From Whalleya microplaca (Eukaryota; Ascomycota; Sordariomycetes; Xylariales; Xylariaceae): 64,000 nt of DNA. The position numbers and the translations under genes were made by a program. Location of the stretch: contig MU385789.1 of the NCBI GenBank assembly GCA_022497155.1, forward strand, positions 82,772-146,771, written 5' to 3'. The notes beneath the pieces were generated by a model. That model saw nothing but the letters and a program-made list of their open reading frames with translations, did not search any database and had not been told where the DNA came from. This document shows positions 52,450 to 63,846 of the stretch, in pieces. How positions within the stretch are numbered: position 1 is the stretch's first letter; each line of letters starts with the position of its first letter.

Positions 52450-53300
52450 CTAAAGTCCGGTAAAAAAAAGCATTACAGTTATTATTATAAATTATCCGAT
52501 AACGGTCTTTTATATTATATCGCGGAATACGGTTAGAAATAACTGTATATATTAAACTTTTATACGGGTAATATTTTCGATATTATATATAATAAAAAGC
52601 ATTATTTCGGTCCTAAAAAAATAGCTTAAGATTTTGAAATAATAATTATCCCGAATCTAATAAAAAAACTATAGAATTACGTTTATAGATATCCCAATTG
52701 CTTTAAATATAAGCAAAATAAGTTTAAGCTGATTAATTAGTTATAACCTATAGACAGCCCCCTTATTCCGTTTTATATACTAGTATAAAACTTTATAATT
52801 AAATTACCGAAAAAACCCTCGCTCGGTATTATATAATATATGCTAGGTTTCGATAAAATCGATATATATCTGACTATAGTTTACAAGTTTTCGAAAAAAT
52901 GTATATTAATTGCGGGCTACTCTATATATACGGCGAAAATATAGGCCGATATAGTATTATAAATATTACTATTTTATAACTGGGGTATATCTCGTAAAAT
53001 TATCTCCGATAGGGACCCTAAATTTATTAGCGAAATATAGCAAACTATTTTCGCCCGACTCGGAATAAAACTCGCTATATCGATAGCTTACTATTTTTAA
53101 ATAAATAAGCAGTTAAAAAAAAAAACCAGAATATCGAAATAGCTATTAGGTACTATATAGCAGCAATAAATATATAATAAACCATTATTTTACTAGCTTT
53201 ATAGTATAATTTAAATAACTTAAAGTTATTAGTTCTAAATAAATCTCCTAACAAAATAGTTTATAGTTTTAAATTTAATTTAATCTTATCTATATTAAAA
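52450..53300 (+). pseudogene. Integrase remnant of element C
   Basis: The zinc-binding part is near 52685 (Y-P-N-C-F-K-C-K with intact C-x2-C). The catalytic core has G-F-D-K-I-D-I-Y-L-T-I-V near 52849-52884 and an intact I-I-S-D-R-D-P-K-F near 52999-53025 (second Asp kept). A-Y-Y-F-Q-x-N-K-Q follows near 53080-53110, where the catalytic Glu follows in the family but is lost here. Helical sequence continues to about 53300. Confidence 0.9.
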
Positions 53301-53689
53301 GTTCCTAAAAAAGCTATCGACTATAAAACGTTTCGTAATTTATACTAAAAGAAAGCGAAAGCCGCTATTAATTTTACGGCCGATAATATGAAAATATATT
53401 ATAATTTTAGATATAATCCGCTTTTATTTAATATCGGCAAAAAAGTTTATTTAAAACTATATAAGGGATATTATTTACTAGACAATCCGCTAAGGAAATA
53501 AAGCTAATAATATACCGAACCTCTTACAATTGTTAAATATATAAAAGACTTAGCGTATAAACTAAATTTTTCCAGACACTAAAAGGTTTACCGGATAGTT
53601 TTAATAACGTAACTATTCCTAATTCCGATAAGTAATAACTTATAATATCGCAAAAAACCTAGACTAAGTTAAGTTTTTATTAATAGCGA

Positions 53690-53870
53690 TAATAAAAAGT
53701 AAAAATCTTTCGAGATCGATCGTTTGCTTAAATATAAAGTATTAAAAATTAGCGGCTATTTTGTTTTAAAATATCTGGTGCGTTAGAAAGGGTACGAGGT
53801 AATATATAATAAGTGGTACCTATAAGAATTACTTATATAAAACGTATCTAAACTGGTAGCTAAATTCAAC
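53690..53870 (+). pseudogene. Chromodomain-like end of element C pol
   Basis: In a single phase the frame reads SFEIDRLLKYKVLKISGYF, then LKYLVR-x-KGYE, a short acidic gap and N-K-W-Y-L. This follows the chromodomain pattern Y-L-V-R/K-W-x-G-Y ... x-W-x-P, with the central Trp lost to a TAG. Chromodomains on gypsy integrases bind histone marks and direct insertion to heterochromatin. Confidence 0.65.
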
Positions 53871-54449
53871 GCTAAAAATAAAATGTTTTTAAATAAGCTT
53901 AAACTTAAAATGATATCCGAAATAACAGTTTTTTCTATTTAAACCGATTTAAATACCGATTTTTTCCTAGCTAATTTAAGTTCCGATTTAGGTTAGAACT
54001 AGAAGATTATCTATATTATCCCAAAAATAAATATCGAAGTGTAACTGTTATAAAGAACTTCTTAAAAAAGCCACAACATTATATATATATTTTATATATT
54101 ATCCATATACTATTAACGCTTTAAATAATATAAATATAAAAAAAAAAATATAAACCTCTATTTTTTATAAAATCGCATTTTATTATAAACTTATTTCGTT
54201 AATAATATAGTTAAATATTATATTATCTTTAATATATATTTACCTATAAAATTTAATATAATAGTAGTAAAAAAATATCCAGCTTATAGTTATAGCGAAA
54301 ATAAATAGAACAGATAAAAACGAGATATTACTCGCTAGAAGATTATTATATCGAAATTAAATAAAATAAATTTCGCGCTTATAATTATCCTAATAAAAAA
54401 CCCGCGGAAATATACCGCTAAAAATATATTTACAGCCTTATCAAAAAAT

Positions 54450-55660
54450 ACTAAGACTTTTTGGGAACGAGCTTTAATAAATATACCTATAATACCCTAA
54501 GTAAATATTAATAAAACGCTAGTATATATAAAGCTATTTCGTTCCGGTAAAATAGTAGCAGAAACTATTTTATATAAAGAAGTTAAAAAAAAGCTAAAGG
54601 CTTTATAACAAAAATAAGCAATAAATTTAACAATAAAATTACTACGACTAAATAAAAAGTAGCTGGAAGCTTTCAAATTATATAATAACGTCTATAATAA
54701 CGTAAGTTTTATTTCTAAAAAAATCGTAACTTTTTTATAAAAAACCGAATTAATATAGCTATTAAATAAATCATTAATAGGATAAAATACTAACAATTAA
54801 TAAAGCGTAAATCTAATAAATTTAAATCCCGCTAAACTATAACAAAACGAGACATTAATAGATTTAAATTTCCGCTAGCTTATTAAAAAAGAAATTATTA
54901 TTAATATTATTACAATAGATCTTATTAAAAACGACAAAACTCCTGCCGGACTTTAGAACTTAAAACTACCCGGGCTCGGAAAAAACGACAAAAATACCCG
55001 TAAAACGGTGCGGTTCGCATTAGCAGATATCTCGATTTCCGATATATTAAAATAGGCTAAAAAAAAAAAATAAAAGCCGCACTAAATTATCCAGCAGTAT
55101 TATATTCCGATAAAAATTGCAGATCTTAAATAAATAATAACGACATATACGAAAGTGTTAGTTCTGTAAATATAAAATTACGTATAATATTATTTGAGAA
55201 CTGGGAAGAAATCTAAAAGGCTAAACGAGAAATTACGAAATTGCGAAATTAAATATCCCTTTTAAAAAAAAGACATAATTAATTAGTTGCTTCCTATAAA
55301 AAGTCGGTATAGGATATTATTGGCGTATAAGCGAAAGTAAAAGCAGATAATATATTACAAGTACTTGCCAAAAAAATGAATACCTTTAATCGAAAAGTCG
55401 ATACCGAATTAGCGGACTTCTAAATAAAACTAGATACCGAATTAAATATCGCGAAAAATAAGTTCGATAAAAAAATCCGTTTTGCCTAAAGTAATTTTAA
55501 TAATGCGGTTAGCTTAATATAAGCCGGTATTTGCGACAATATTCATAACGTTTTATAAAACCTTAAAAAGTTTTTCGATAATATTAAATAGTAAATAGCT
55601 TTGTTTATAAGGGTAACTATTTATTCCGAAACAAATAAACTATTTATTCTATATATATTA
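54450..55660 (+). pseudogene. Post-pol reading frame of element C, coiled-coil-like, unknown
   Basis: After pol a coherent frame reappears. Around 54460-54600: F-W-E-R-A-L-x-N-I-P, then KTLVYIKLFRSGKIVAETIL. Around 54950-55010: G-L-x-N-L-K-L-P-G-L-G-K-N-D-K, then KTVRFALADISISDIL. Around 55200-55600 comes a long helical, heptad-like part including VKADNILQVLAKKMNTFNRK and KLDTELNIAKNKFDKKIRFA. Every stop fits a Gln codon. The size (about 400 residues) and coiled coil could fit a structural or Gag-like protein, but I do not recognise it. Confidence 0.55.
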
Positions 55661-56332
55661 GCGCCGGCGATTCCTAAACGCGGACTTAGCGACTAATTAT
55701 ATTCGACTTTTTTAGTTCGGTTATCCGGTTTGGTTTCTTTCGTTTTCTCGGATTTCTGCCGTTTCTTCGATTTTTTTTTTTTTTTATTTTTTTTTTAGCG
55801 TTCGGCGTTAAGCGATAATCGATAATTAATAAATGCAAATCAGCAAGCAGGATTTAAGTCGTTAATATATTTACTATCGCGACAAATATTTTACCTTAAG
55901 TTACCGGTATATATATTACCTTTAATAATATCTTATTTTATCTTATCCTAACTTCCGTTATTAGTATACGTATTGTTATAACGCTTATTTTATCCGACCC
56001 TATTTTCCGTTATTAATATACGTACTGTTACGATACTTATACTTTATCGATATACGTACTATTATTAAACCGAGAATACCTTTAATATATATACTATTAT
56101 TAGCGAAACCTCTTTCGTTAAAGGAACTTTTAGCTCGTTCGAGGATAATAAAAGATAACGGCGTTTTGGACCGTTTTAATCTTGTAATAAACATATGTGT
56201 TACTATTGCTATAAACGAAAAATTTTAGGGATAAAATAATAGTGATTAATAATAAAACTAATAGACTTATTGCTTTTATTACGGTTATTAATAAATAACG
56301 AGGACGTTATTTTTTCTTAGGGGCAGGGTATT
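55660..56332 (+). other. Tail of element C with 52-bp direct repeats
   Basis: No gene is seen. A T-run lies at about 55770-55800. Two roughly 52-bp direct repeats around TCCGTTATTAATATACGTA start near 55954 and 56006, with a partial third near 56051. The likely polypurine tract AGGGGCAGGGTA is just before the 3' LTR. Confidence 0.6.
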
Positions 56333-56502
56333 TATTAAGTTTGTAGCTATTCACTAAAAGCAGCTATACATATACTTTATGGCGCAGCTACAGGTATGTA
56401 GCTAAGGAGGTGGCATAGCCACCTCTCTCCTTATATAGCTATAGCTTCACCTATACAGAAATAGCTTAAATGATCATCAATCTTACATATACAGACCTCA
56501 CA
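56333..56502 (+). repeat. 3' LTR of C with hairpin
   Basis: It is 170 bp and starts TATTAAGT, a RIP form of TGTTAGGC. A perfect hairpin AGGTGGC-ATA-GCCACCT lies at 56408-56424; the 5' copy carries a RIP-altered version. It ends CTCACA before AAATC. Confidence 0.95.
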
Positions 56503-56507
56503 AAATC

Positions 56508-57640
56508 TTTAATTAAAAGCTGTTTCGCACCGCTTTAATATAAAATACCTATAACTTATATCTAATAAAATACCCGGGAAAAAAAAATATACTAATAATA
56601 CTTTCGAGAACGTTTTATTAGCTTAAAATATCGGCATTTATAAAACGCTTTTATAAAAATTACAATATTTATAAAAAAAAACGGTATAACGTAACTAAAA
56701 AAAAAGGCTTTTAAAACCGTTACCTATTTTAAATCGATTTTATAATAAGCTATTTATTAATTTTATAACCGACTTACTAACTATTTCCGAATAAAACCCT
56801 ACTTTTATAATAGTAATTTTTAATTAATTTAAAAAGTAGGTTATATTAAAGGCTATAACCTTAATAAAAGCAGAAATATATACCAAATAATTTATAAATT
56901 ATTATTAAAAATATTATAGTTTTTCTTATATTATAACTAATAATAAAAAACCTAACTAAATAAAGTAATTTTAAAGATAGCTTTACTTATTCATAGAAAT
57001 CGAGTAGCGCTTATTAACTACGTTTTATCCGGAAACTAACGGAGCTATTAAATAAATAAACCAAAAAATATTAGTATATTTTCGAGCGTTTATATTATAC
57101 GCTTAATTTAAATAAAGCTTATTATTACCGGAAGCGATACTCGTAATTAATAACCGAAATACTATAACAATAAAGCTAAATCCTTTTTTTATACTTTATA
57201 AATACTACATAAAACCTATTTTAATAATAAAATATATCCCGGGACCTATTTCCGAATTACGCGTACGGGCAAAAGCTTTTATTTAACGCTTAAAAAAAGT
57301 AATAAAATTTATATAAACCGTAATAACAACTATATAATAATAATAAAAAAACGCAGCTAATAAGCGGCAATCCTTTATAAAGTAATTCCGAATAAAAAAT
57401 AAGGTATAATTAACGCTTAAAAATATTTCTATACCTTAATTCTTATAAAAACTAATATAATTATATACTAAATATAAAATAACGCGCGTTATTAGCCCCT
57501 AGGTTATAAAATTAAATATACCGAAAGAAATATACAACCGGTTTTATATCAAGCTTATCTATTACGTAAGAAATAATCCCCTACCTTTTTAAAAGAACAA
57601 AAATATATAACCTCCCCTTATAATTAGTAAAAAAAAAAAG
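56508..57640 (+). pseudogene. Integrase remnant of B1
   Basis: This resumes B1 after element C. The catalytic Glu block is clear at 57017-57064: T-T-F-Y-P-E-T-N-G-A-I-K-stop-I-N-Q, from T-x-F-H-P-E-T-D-G-A-x-E-W/R-x-N-Q, with the catalytic Glu changed to Lys by G-to-A. The following A-Y-x-x-F-x-R-L-Y-Y and LITEIL segments fit the rest of the core. After about 57240 the sequence becomes the basic C-terminal tail. Confidence 0.88.
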
Positions 57641-57654
57641 AAAAAACAAAATAA

Positions 57655-57795
57655 TAAATAAAGGAAATTATTTAAATAACCACCAAGTAAAAAAGGCGAA
57701 AAAAAACTAAATAAATATTAATAAAGTAGGTAAGTTATATAGCCTTAATATAAAAACCGCTTAAAAACTTAAGAAATACCGAAATAATAAACCGT
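57655..57795 (+). pseudogene. Chromodomain remnant at the end of B1 pol
   Basis: One phase reads K-R-R-K-K-T-K-stop-I-L-I-K-stop-V-S-Y, a gap, then I-stop-K-P-L-K-N-L-R-N-T-E-I. With stops read as Trp/Gln this follows the chromodomain pattern Y-L-V-K-W-x-G-Y ... T-W-E-P-x-x-N-L. It is followed by a charged tail. Confidence 0.7.
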
Positions 57796-59815
57796 TTTAA
57801 AAAAAATTATAATAATATAAAAACGAACGATAGGCTTAAAGAAATTAGTATAAAAAAAAGGGCAAAAGTTACGCTTACGCAGCAATTATATAATTAATAA
57901 AATACTAATAAAATATAGAAACAAAAAAATACAAACAGAATAAAAAAATATTACGGGAAATTATAAATTTTTTATTATTATAAATAACGTAAACGCTACT
58001 CCCGAATAAATAATAAACAACCTTCCTTATTTACGTAATTTTTTTTAACAAACCGATAATTAAAATTATTATAAAACTGACCGAAAAACGCAGCAAACCT
58101 AACCGAATAACGTACTTATATTAGCCGGGAGTTAATAGTTTAATTTATTTTCCTTATTATTCTCCTCCTTTTTATTTATATCTATCGCCTTCTCCTCTAT
58201 TTCTATAAAAAAAAGTTTAAGGGGGCGACTATAATAACAAGAAATATTAATAAAAGTAAGGGAAATACGCGGGCAAAAATTACGCAAGTTATACTTAAAT
58301 AAAAGGTTTATAATAGTAATAAAAACGGGCGGGACAAGCTAAAAAAAAGAACCGGAAACAGAAATACGCATACAAGCGGCAGGCCCGGCATTATTTACTA
58401 TAAAACGCGTAATAACTATAATATCGCTAATATTATTAGCGATATATTTGAGCGGGTAAATAACCTCCCTAAATACGGCTATAAGCTACTTTTATATAAT
58501 ATATAAGCTAAAGAAAATTACAAAAAAATAAAATAAAAACTTATATACTACTTTTACTACTATTAAGCCTTAACCCGGCCTAAAGCCGTAATGCCTACCT
58601 TAGCACACTCGAAATATATAGCGGCGTTAATAATATATTACGCCCGCATTCCGGCCGATTTTTAAGCGGCAATAAAAGCTAAATAAAAAAAATAAATAAC
58701 GGAAATACTATAAAAAAATAAAGAAAATAAATAACCTACTAAAATTCGAGCTATTATAAATTTAATAAGCTTTTATTAAAATAGTAGCGAAAAAATAAAC
58801 CTCGGCATTTATAAATAACTATAAAACGGGATTAAAAAGCGGTACTCGAATAAAAAAAACAAAAAGTAACTTATAATAAAGTAATTATAGTTTTTAGTAT
58901 ATTTTATATACCGTATATTACAAACAGCTAAATATAGTTAGCATTATATTTAAAATACTTTAAAATTAAAAAAAAAAAGGAACTTATAAATCTGGTCGGA
59001 ATAAAAGGCGGAAAAGTCTTTAGCTATACAGCCGACATAAAAGCGGCACAGAATATAACGCATAAAAAAAAGAAAAGCCGTAAAAATAACGCGAACGGGC
59101 GGCCTAAAGGTAATAAAACCGGAAGAAAAACGAAACGAAAATATAGCGGCAGCGGCGAAAGCGAAAATAAGCAAAAATAGCGGCAAAAAAGAAAAAATAC
59201 GTTACAAAAATACTATAAAAAAATATATTAATAACTTAAACAATAAAAAAATAAAAGAATTAAAAAATTAGAAATTTAAAAAATTAAAAAATTAGAAAAT
59301 TAAAAAATAGAAGAATAAAATAAATAGTTAGGGAAATAAGTCCTTATTTATAAATAGCCTAAAAAAAAAAGAAAAAAAAAGGAATTTCGAAAAAAAGGCC
59401 CGGGATATTTAAGTAACCTTAAAAAAGAATTAATCGCGTAGCTAATTATAAAAACTAATTACATATTACGCTAATTACGCGCCTAAGTTAATTAAAAATA
59501 GAAATCGACTTATTAATTTAAAAATAAATTCAATTACCGAATAAAAAACTAATCAAAAACGGAAATCGAGCTTTAATTTTACGCGCGTTTATTTCACACT
59601 CGATTAGCTAATAGCAATATAAAATTAAGAACCTTTATAATAAAAAAATTCTTTTATAAAAATACCCCTATACCACCTCCCGAACCGGGCCTAATTAATA
59701 ATAAAACAAACTATTAGCAGCTAGAAAAGCCGATAATTAACAAAAATCTATATATACCTTACACTCAGGCACAAAAAACGCGATATAATTACGCAAAAAA
59801 TAAAAGGGAGAATAA
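57796..59815 (+). other. 3' region of B1 without a recognised gene
   Basis: The pol tail may run to about 58230, where a GGGGGCGACTATAAT purine tract lies. From 58240 to 59200 the composition is less AT-rich, with several CGGG and GGC clusters. I found no frame of more than about 80 codons that belongs to a known family. An imperfect AATTAAAAAA array lies at 59265-59310, the B1 counterpart of the array at the window end in B2. A purine tract precedes the 3' LTR. Confidence 0.5.
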
Positions 59816-60007
59816 TATAATAGGTTATGCTGTAATAGGAAATATCGGTAATTATAAGCCGATATAATAATACAGCTCTCGAGAACTAATATAAATGCTC
59901 TCGAGCTATATCGATATACCTTCTTAATTTTCTTTTCTTCTTTAGTTAAAAAATAAACACTCATTTAGCATCATAAAATTACATCTTAGCGTAACAGCCT
60001 TTTCACA
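59816..60007 (+). repeat. 3' LTR of B1
   Basis: It is 192 bp and matches 42546-42737 with mostly C/T and G/A differences. It ends TTTCACA, the unmutated form of the terminus. Confidence 0.95.
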
Positions 60008-60012
60008 AATAA

Positions 60013-62339
60013 GCTAATTTCCGAATTTAAATACCGCATACCTTTATTTTATATAGAAATTATAAGCAAACTTAAATAATACTTTTTTTATTTATTTTGC
60101 CTTCGGTAATTATATATTTAAAAAATAAGATATTTCTAATTTCGGGAGCAGCTTAAAAACCTTCGATAAAATATCCCTTAAATTAATTATTATATCGTAT
60201 TATATTATTACGGCTTAATAACGCTATTAGAAAATAGATAGTAAAAAAGTGGCTTAATTCTCTGTAAAAAAAACAGGTATCTTAATTATACCCCTAAAAT
60301 AATATCAGTTATAATATATATCGATTATTTTAATCTTATTAGCTATTATATTTTTTATATTTTTCTTTTTTATTTAAAAGTTTGGCGCGATAAATATTAA
60401 AAAATATATCCTTTGTTTTACGTTTTTAAATATTTTATTAGGCAGAGGTTTCTCTTTATAGGATGTAATATTTTAATTTCGGTAATATTAATCGAAATTT
60501 CTTTATAAATATAGTAAGATTTTCGTTAGCTTTAAGTTATATAATAAATATTTATTTTATAAATTTAATTAGGTTTTTTATTTTATTTAATTAAGAAAAT
60601 AAAGTCTTTTTTTTTAAAATAACCTTAAGCTGTTTTAGGCTTACTAATAGTAAGCGGAACCGAACCGAACGTTAATAATTAACCGATTTATTTTTATACT
60701 ATTAATTAAATAAAACCTATCGGATATTATAGTTATTATAGTTTATTAAGCCGATTGTAATATCCGCTTATATATATATAACGTTTTAGGCTTTTTTATA
60801 ATTTAGTTCGAAAACCTCGTTATATAATTTCGAACAAAACTATATAATCTGCTCGATAACTTTTTAATCGATTTTTTGCCATAAACCACTAACGAAAATA
60901 GCGTTTTATTTTTTAATTTTTTCTTATTTCCGGACGTTCTTTACCCGAACCGAATAATTTAAAATATAATAATAAATCTTTATTAGTCCGAATAGTTTAT
61001 TACCTTTTTCTAGGTTTTTTAACCGTTTTATAAGGGTTTTTGTTTATTTTAAGTTACTAATTTTAAAATATCGTTTTAAAACTGCCTTTATTTTTTTTTA
61101 AATAATAATACTTTCTAGTAAAGTTTCGATCCGTCGCTTATTAGTCTAATTATCCGTTTAATATAACATTTCCCTAATTTTGATATTATTTTTTAAACCG
61201 TATTTATCGAATATATATATTATATTTTCGATTTAATTTGTAATATTATTCCTATTAAATAAAAGCTATAAATAGTTTCGAGAGTTTAATAATATAGCTG
61301 TTACCGTAAACCTAGTTTTTCCGGTTATAATAAGTCGCTTTTAATCGGAAGCTATATTTTAATTTATAGGCTTTTTGTTAACTTATATGTCTTTTGTTAT
61401 ACTAAAAAATAAAGTTTTTTAGTCAGTTATTTTTAATTAAGTATTCTAATTATATAATGCCGAGTTTCTTTTGTTTTGCTGGTCTTTTTAATTAGTAGTA
61501 AGGTTAATAGTCCCTTAATTATCGGTTAGTTAAAGGGATTCTTTTTTAGCTATATCTGGTATAGTTTGAGATATTTTATTATCTAACTGTCTTAATTTTT
61601 TAGTTATACTTGATTTTAAGAGAATATATTCTATTTTTTTTAATTGTATTAGGTTGTAGTTTTATAATATTTTAGATATAAGATTGTAACTGTTTTTTAG
61701 GACGCCAATAATAGCCTTAAAGGTTAGGAGACTTTTAAAAAAAATCTCGATAATAAGTCGCTAATCTAACTATTATATTACATTAATTAATTAATTGTAT
61801 AATAAAACTATTTATAAGCTAATTAAAAGCTTAAATATTATTCTCGTTACTTAAATTTTACTTTAATTTACTCTGTAGGTTTAAATTATAGCACATTTTT
61901 ATGTATTATTTACTATATATTTTATGATTTTCTGATTTTTCCCAATCTTTTGTACTATTAATCTTCTCGTATTTAATTTATTTTATTAGAACTTATGCTT
62001 TTCTGTATTTTTGTATTACTATATTTTCGTATTTCTTATACTTTATATTCTCTATATTTCTATATTTCTATATTACTAGCTTATTAATATATGTTATAAG
62101 TCTTTTATAAGTCTTTTTGTTAATCTGTTTATTTTTGGTATTACTTTTTTATTTTAGATAATCGTTTACTGTTAGTTCTTTTTTTTAGTTAGTGTTTTTT
62201 TTTATAAGTTCGGTTAGTTTAGTAGTTTTGGGGGTTTTATTAAAGTCCTTTTTTTTAGTCCTATTTTATTGTTGCCTTTATTTAGACTATTTTTTTCGAT
62301 TAATTAAAAAGGCGAAAAAGTTGAAGCCTATTCGGGGGA
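60013..62339 (-). pseudogene. Gag and leader of A3 (reversed)
   Basis: This is the minus-strand 5' end of A3, resuming after B1. The Gag knuckle remnant is at about 60270-60320, and the capsid-like region is around 60600-61500, matching A2 Gag by eye. The polar leader follows to about 62330. RIP-type stops break every frame. Confidence 0.75.
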
Positions 62340-62573
62340 GCTAAATATCTTGGGACAGAGTATCGGGGTAAAGAAGGTACTATTTTATAGCTTTAACTAA
62401 TCGGAAGTAATTAAGGCGACGAAATAAAAGAGTTACTTATAATAGCGATTGATTAAAAGGAGAGATATGTTTATTTTCGGCAATAAGGCCGTCTGAGCTA
62501 TATATATTTTATCTAAAAATAAAAGAAAAAAATAAGCGATATATATATACTACGGCACACTAGCCCCATAACA
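62340..62573 (-). repeat. 5' LTR of A3 (reversed)
   Basis: It is about 228-234 bp and the reverse complement of the A2 LTRs, ending GCCCCATAACA. The inner boundary may lie at 62346. ATAT follows at 62574-62577. Confidence 0.93.
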
Positions 62574-62577
62574 ATAT

Positions 62578-63157
62578 CCCTGTTTATTTTCGGATATAAA
62601 TTTAAAATCTATAATAATATAGTCTTATATTTAATTAAATACCGGTAAAAAATATAATAGTCCCGGCGTTTTATCCCTAAATAACTTAGACAAAAAATAG
62701 GGACAATTAGCTACATATATATTTATATTCTTACTTAAATCTAGCTATTAATATTATACCTTAACTATTAGATTTATTTTATAACATCCGGGATATATTA
62801 TTAAAATCCGGGTATATATTTCGGTTAAAAACTTAATTCGGAAATTATTTTTAACACTAATAATTAATTAACCTTAATATAATATTAGTTTTTAAATTAT
62901 TTATTAATTAGAAATATATTTAACTTTTTAAGCTTTCTCGCGATATATTTCCAAATTTAAGTCCTTTTTATTAGCTTTTAAAATCTCGTTAATAAATATT
63001 ATACCTAATAGCTTAAATATATTTACTTTTATAAAGTTTATAATATAAATATATAGTATTTTATTTAATTTATTTAATCTATTTATAGCTAGTATATCTT
63101 TAATTACAACTTTTAAATCGGGTATTTTTTAAAAAAATAATTATTATATAGTATTTT
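62578..63157 (-). pseudogene. Family E integrase, N-terminal part
   Basis: On the minus strand: KANKKDLNLEIYREKA near 62940-62990, VKNNFRIKFLTEIYT-like sequence near 62830-62870, then the HHCC part with intact N-C-P-Y and a decayed second Cys at about 62690-62714. PGLLYFLPVF follows near 62640-62670, and D-F-K-F-I-S-E-N-K-Q-G ends beside A3. The continuation is at 32189 downwards. B2 cuts the upstream end at 63158, so the RNase H and reverse transcriptase of E must lie to the right, outside the window. Confidence 0.82.
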
Positions 63158-63348
63158 TGTAAAAGGCCGTTACGCTAAGATATAATTTTGTAATGCCAAA
63201 TAAGTGTTTATTTTCTAACTAAAGAAAAAAAGAAAATCAAAAAGGTATATCGATATAACTCGAGAATATTTATACTAGCTTTCGAGAGTTATACTATTAT
63301 ATCGGCTTATAATTACCGATATTTCCTATTATAGTATAGCTTATTATA
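63158..63348 (-). repeat. 3' LTR of B2 (reversed)
   Basis: It is 191 bp and the reverse complement of the B1 LTRs, starting TGTAAAAGGCCG on the plus strand. The clean TGT terminus is kept. Confidence 0.92.
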
Positions 63349-63846
63349 TTATCCCTTTTTTTACTTTTTACGTAATTATATCGCGTTTTTTATACCCGAG
63401 CGTAAAATATATATAAATTCCCGTTAATTATTAGCTTTTTTAGCTATTAATTATTTATTTTATTATTAATTAAGGCCGGTTCGGAAAGTAATATAAAAGT
63501 GTTTTCATAAAAGAATTTTTTTATTATAAAAATTTTTAATTTTGCGTTACTATTAGTTAATCGAGTATAAAATAAACGCGTATAAAATTAAAGCTCGGTT
63601 TTTATTTTTAATTAGTTCTTTATTCGGCAGTTAAATCTATTTTTAAATTAATAAGTCGATTCCTGCTTTTAATTAGCTTATGCGCGTAATTAGTATAATA
63701 TATAATTAGCTTTTATAATTAGTCGTGCGATTAATTTTTTTTAAGGTCGTTTATATATCCCGGGCCTTTTTTTCGAAATTCCTTTTTTTTTAGGCTATTT
63801 ATAAATAAAAACTTATTTCCTTAATTATTTACTTTATTTTTTTATT

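Larger units (their letters stand above)
46518..56502 (+). mobile_element. Complete LTR retrotransposon C (Ty3/gypsy, 9,985 bp)
   Basis: It has 170-bp LTRs and a perfect 5-bp duplication AAATC (46513-46517 and 56503-56507), and lies between the RNase H and integrase of B1. Order: 5' leader, Gag (about 48000-49250), protease (about 49900-50600), reverse transcriptase, RNase H, integrase, chromodomain-like domain (about 53690-53860), an extra reading frame (about 54450-55650), then a repeat-containing tail. It is the innermost and so youngest layer of its nest, yet it is heavily RIP-mutated. Confidence 0.96.
42546..60007 (+). mobile_element. LTR retrotransposon B1 (chromodomain Ty3/gypsy), split by C
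   Basis: It is bounded by 192-bp LTRs with a 5-bp duplication AGTAA (42541-42545) and AATAA (60008-60012), which differ by one RIP-type change. It is inserted in the A3 Gag/protease linker. Without element C and its duplication, B1 is about 7.5 kb. Order: Gag with zinc knuckle, protease, reverse transcriptase, RNase H, [element C], integrase, chromodomain, then about 1.6 kb without a recognised gene before a purine tract (about 59796-59812) and the 3' LTR. Confidence 0.95.
32190..62573 (-). mobile_element. LTR retrotransposon A3 (reversed), split by D1 and B1
   Basis: This family-A copy is bounded by LTRs at 32190-32417 and 62340-62573, with ATAT at 32186-32189 and 62574-62577. Its own sequence is 32190-38381, 40754-42545 and 60013-62573, about 10.5 kb after removing D1, B1 and their duplications. 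Compared with A2 it lacks about 940 bp (A2 16838-17775) at the junction near 32530. Minus-strand remnants are integrase (about 35400-36700; the CxxC region at about 36345), RNase H (about 36950-37100), reverse transcriptase (F-F-N-N at 37709-37720), protease (41246-41455) and Gag (60280-61500). Removing A3 restores the family E integrase frame. Confidence 0.92.

Noticed and set aside
56000..56194. A 64-codon minus-strand open stretch in the C tail
   Set aside because: It covers the 52-bp direct repeats; no start context or homology.
58950..59186. A 78-codon minus-strand open stretch with a signal-peptide-like start
   Set aside because: The hydrophobic N-terminus results from the complement of Lys/Ala/Gly-rich sequence in the B1 tail; no neighbouring gene supports it.
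59737..59964. A 75-codon minus-strand open stretch
   Set aside because: It runs across the inner boundary of the B1 3' LTR, antisense to the element.
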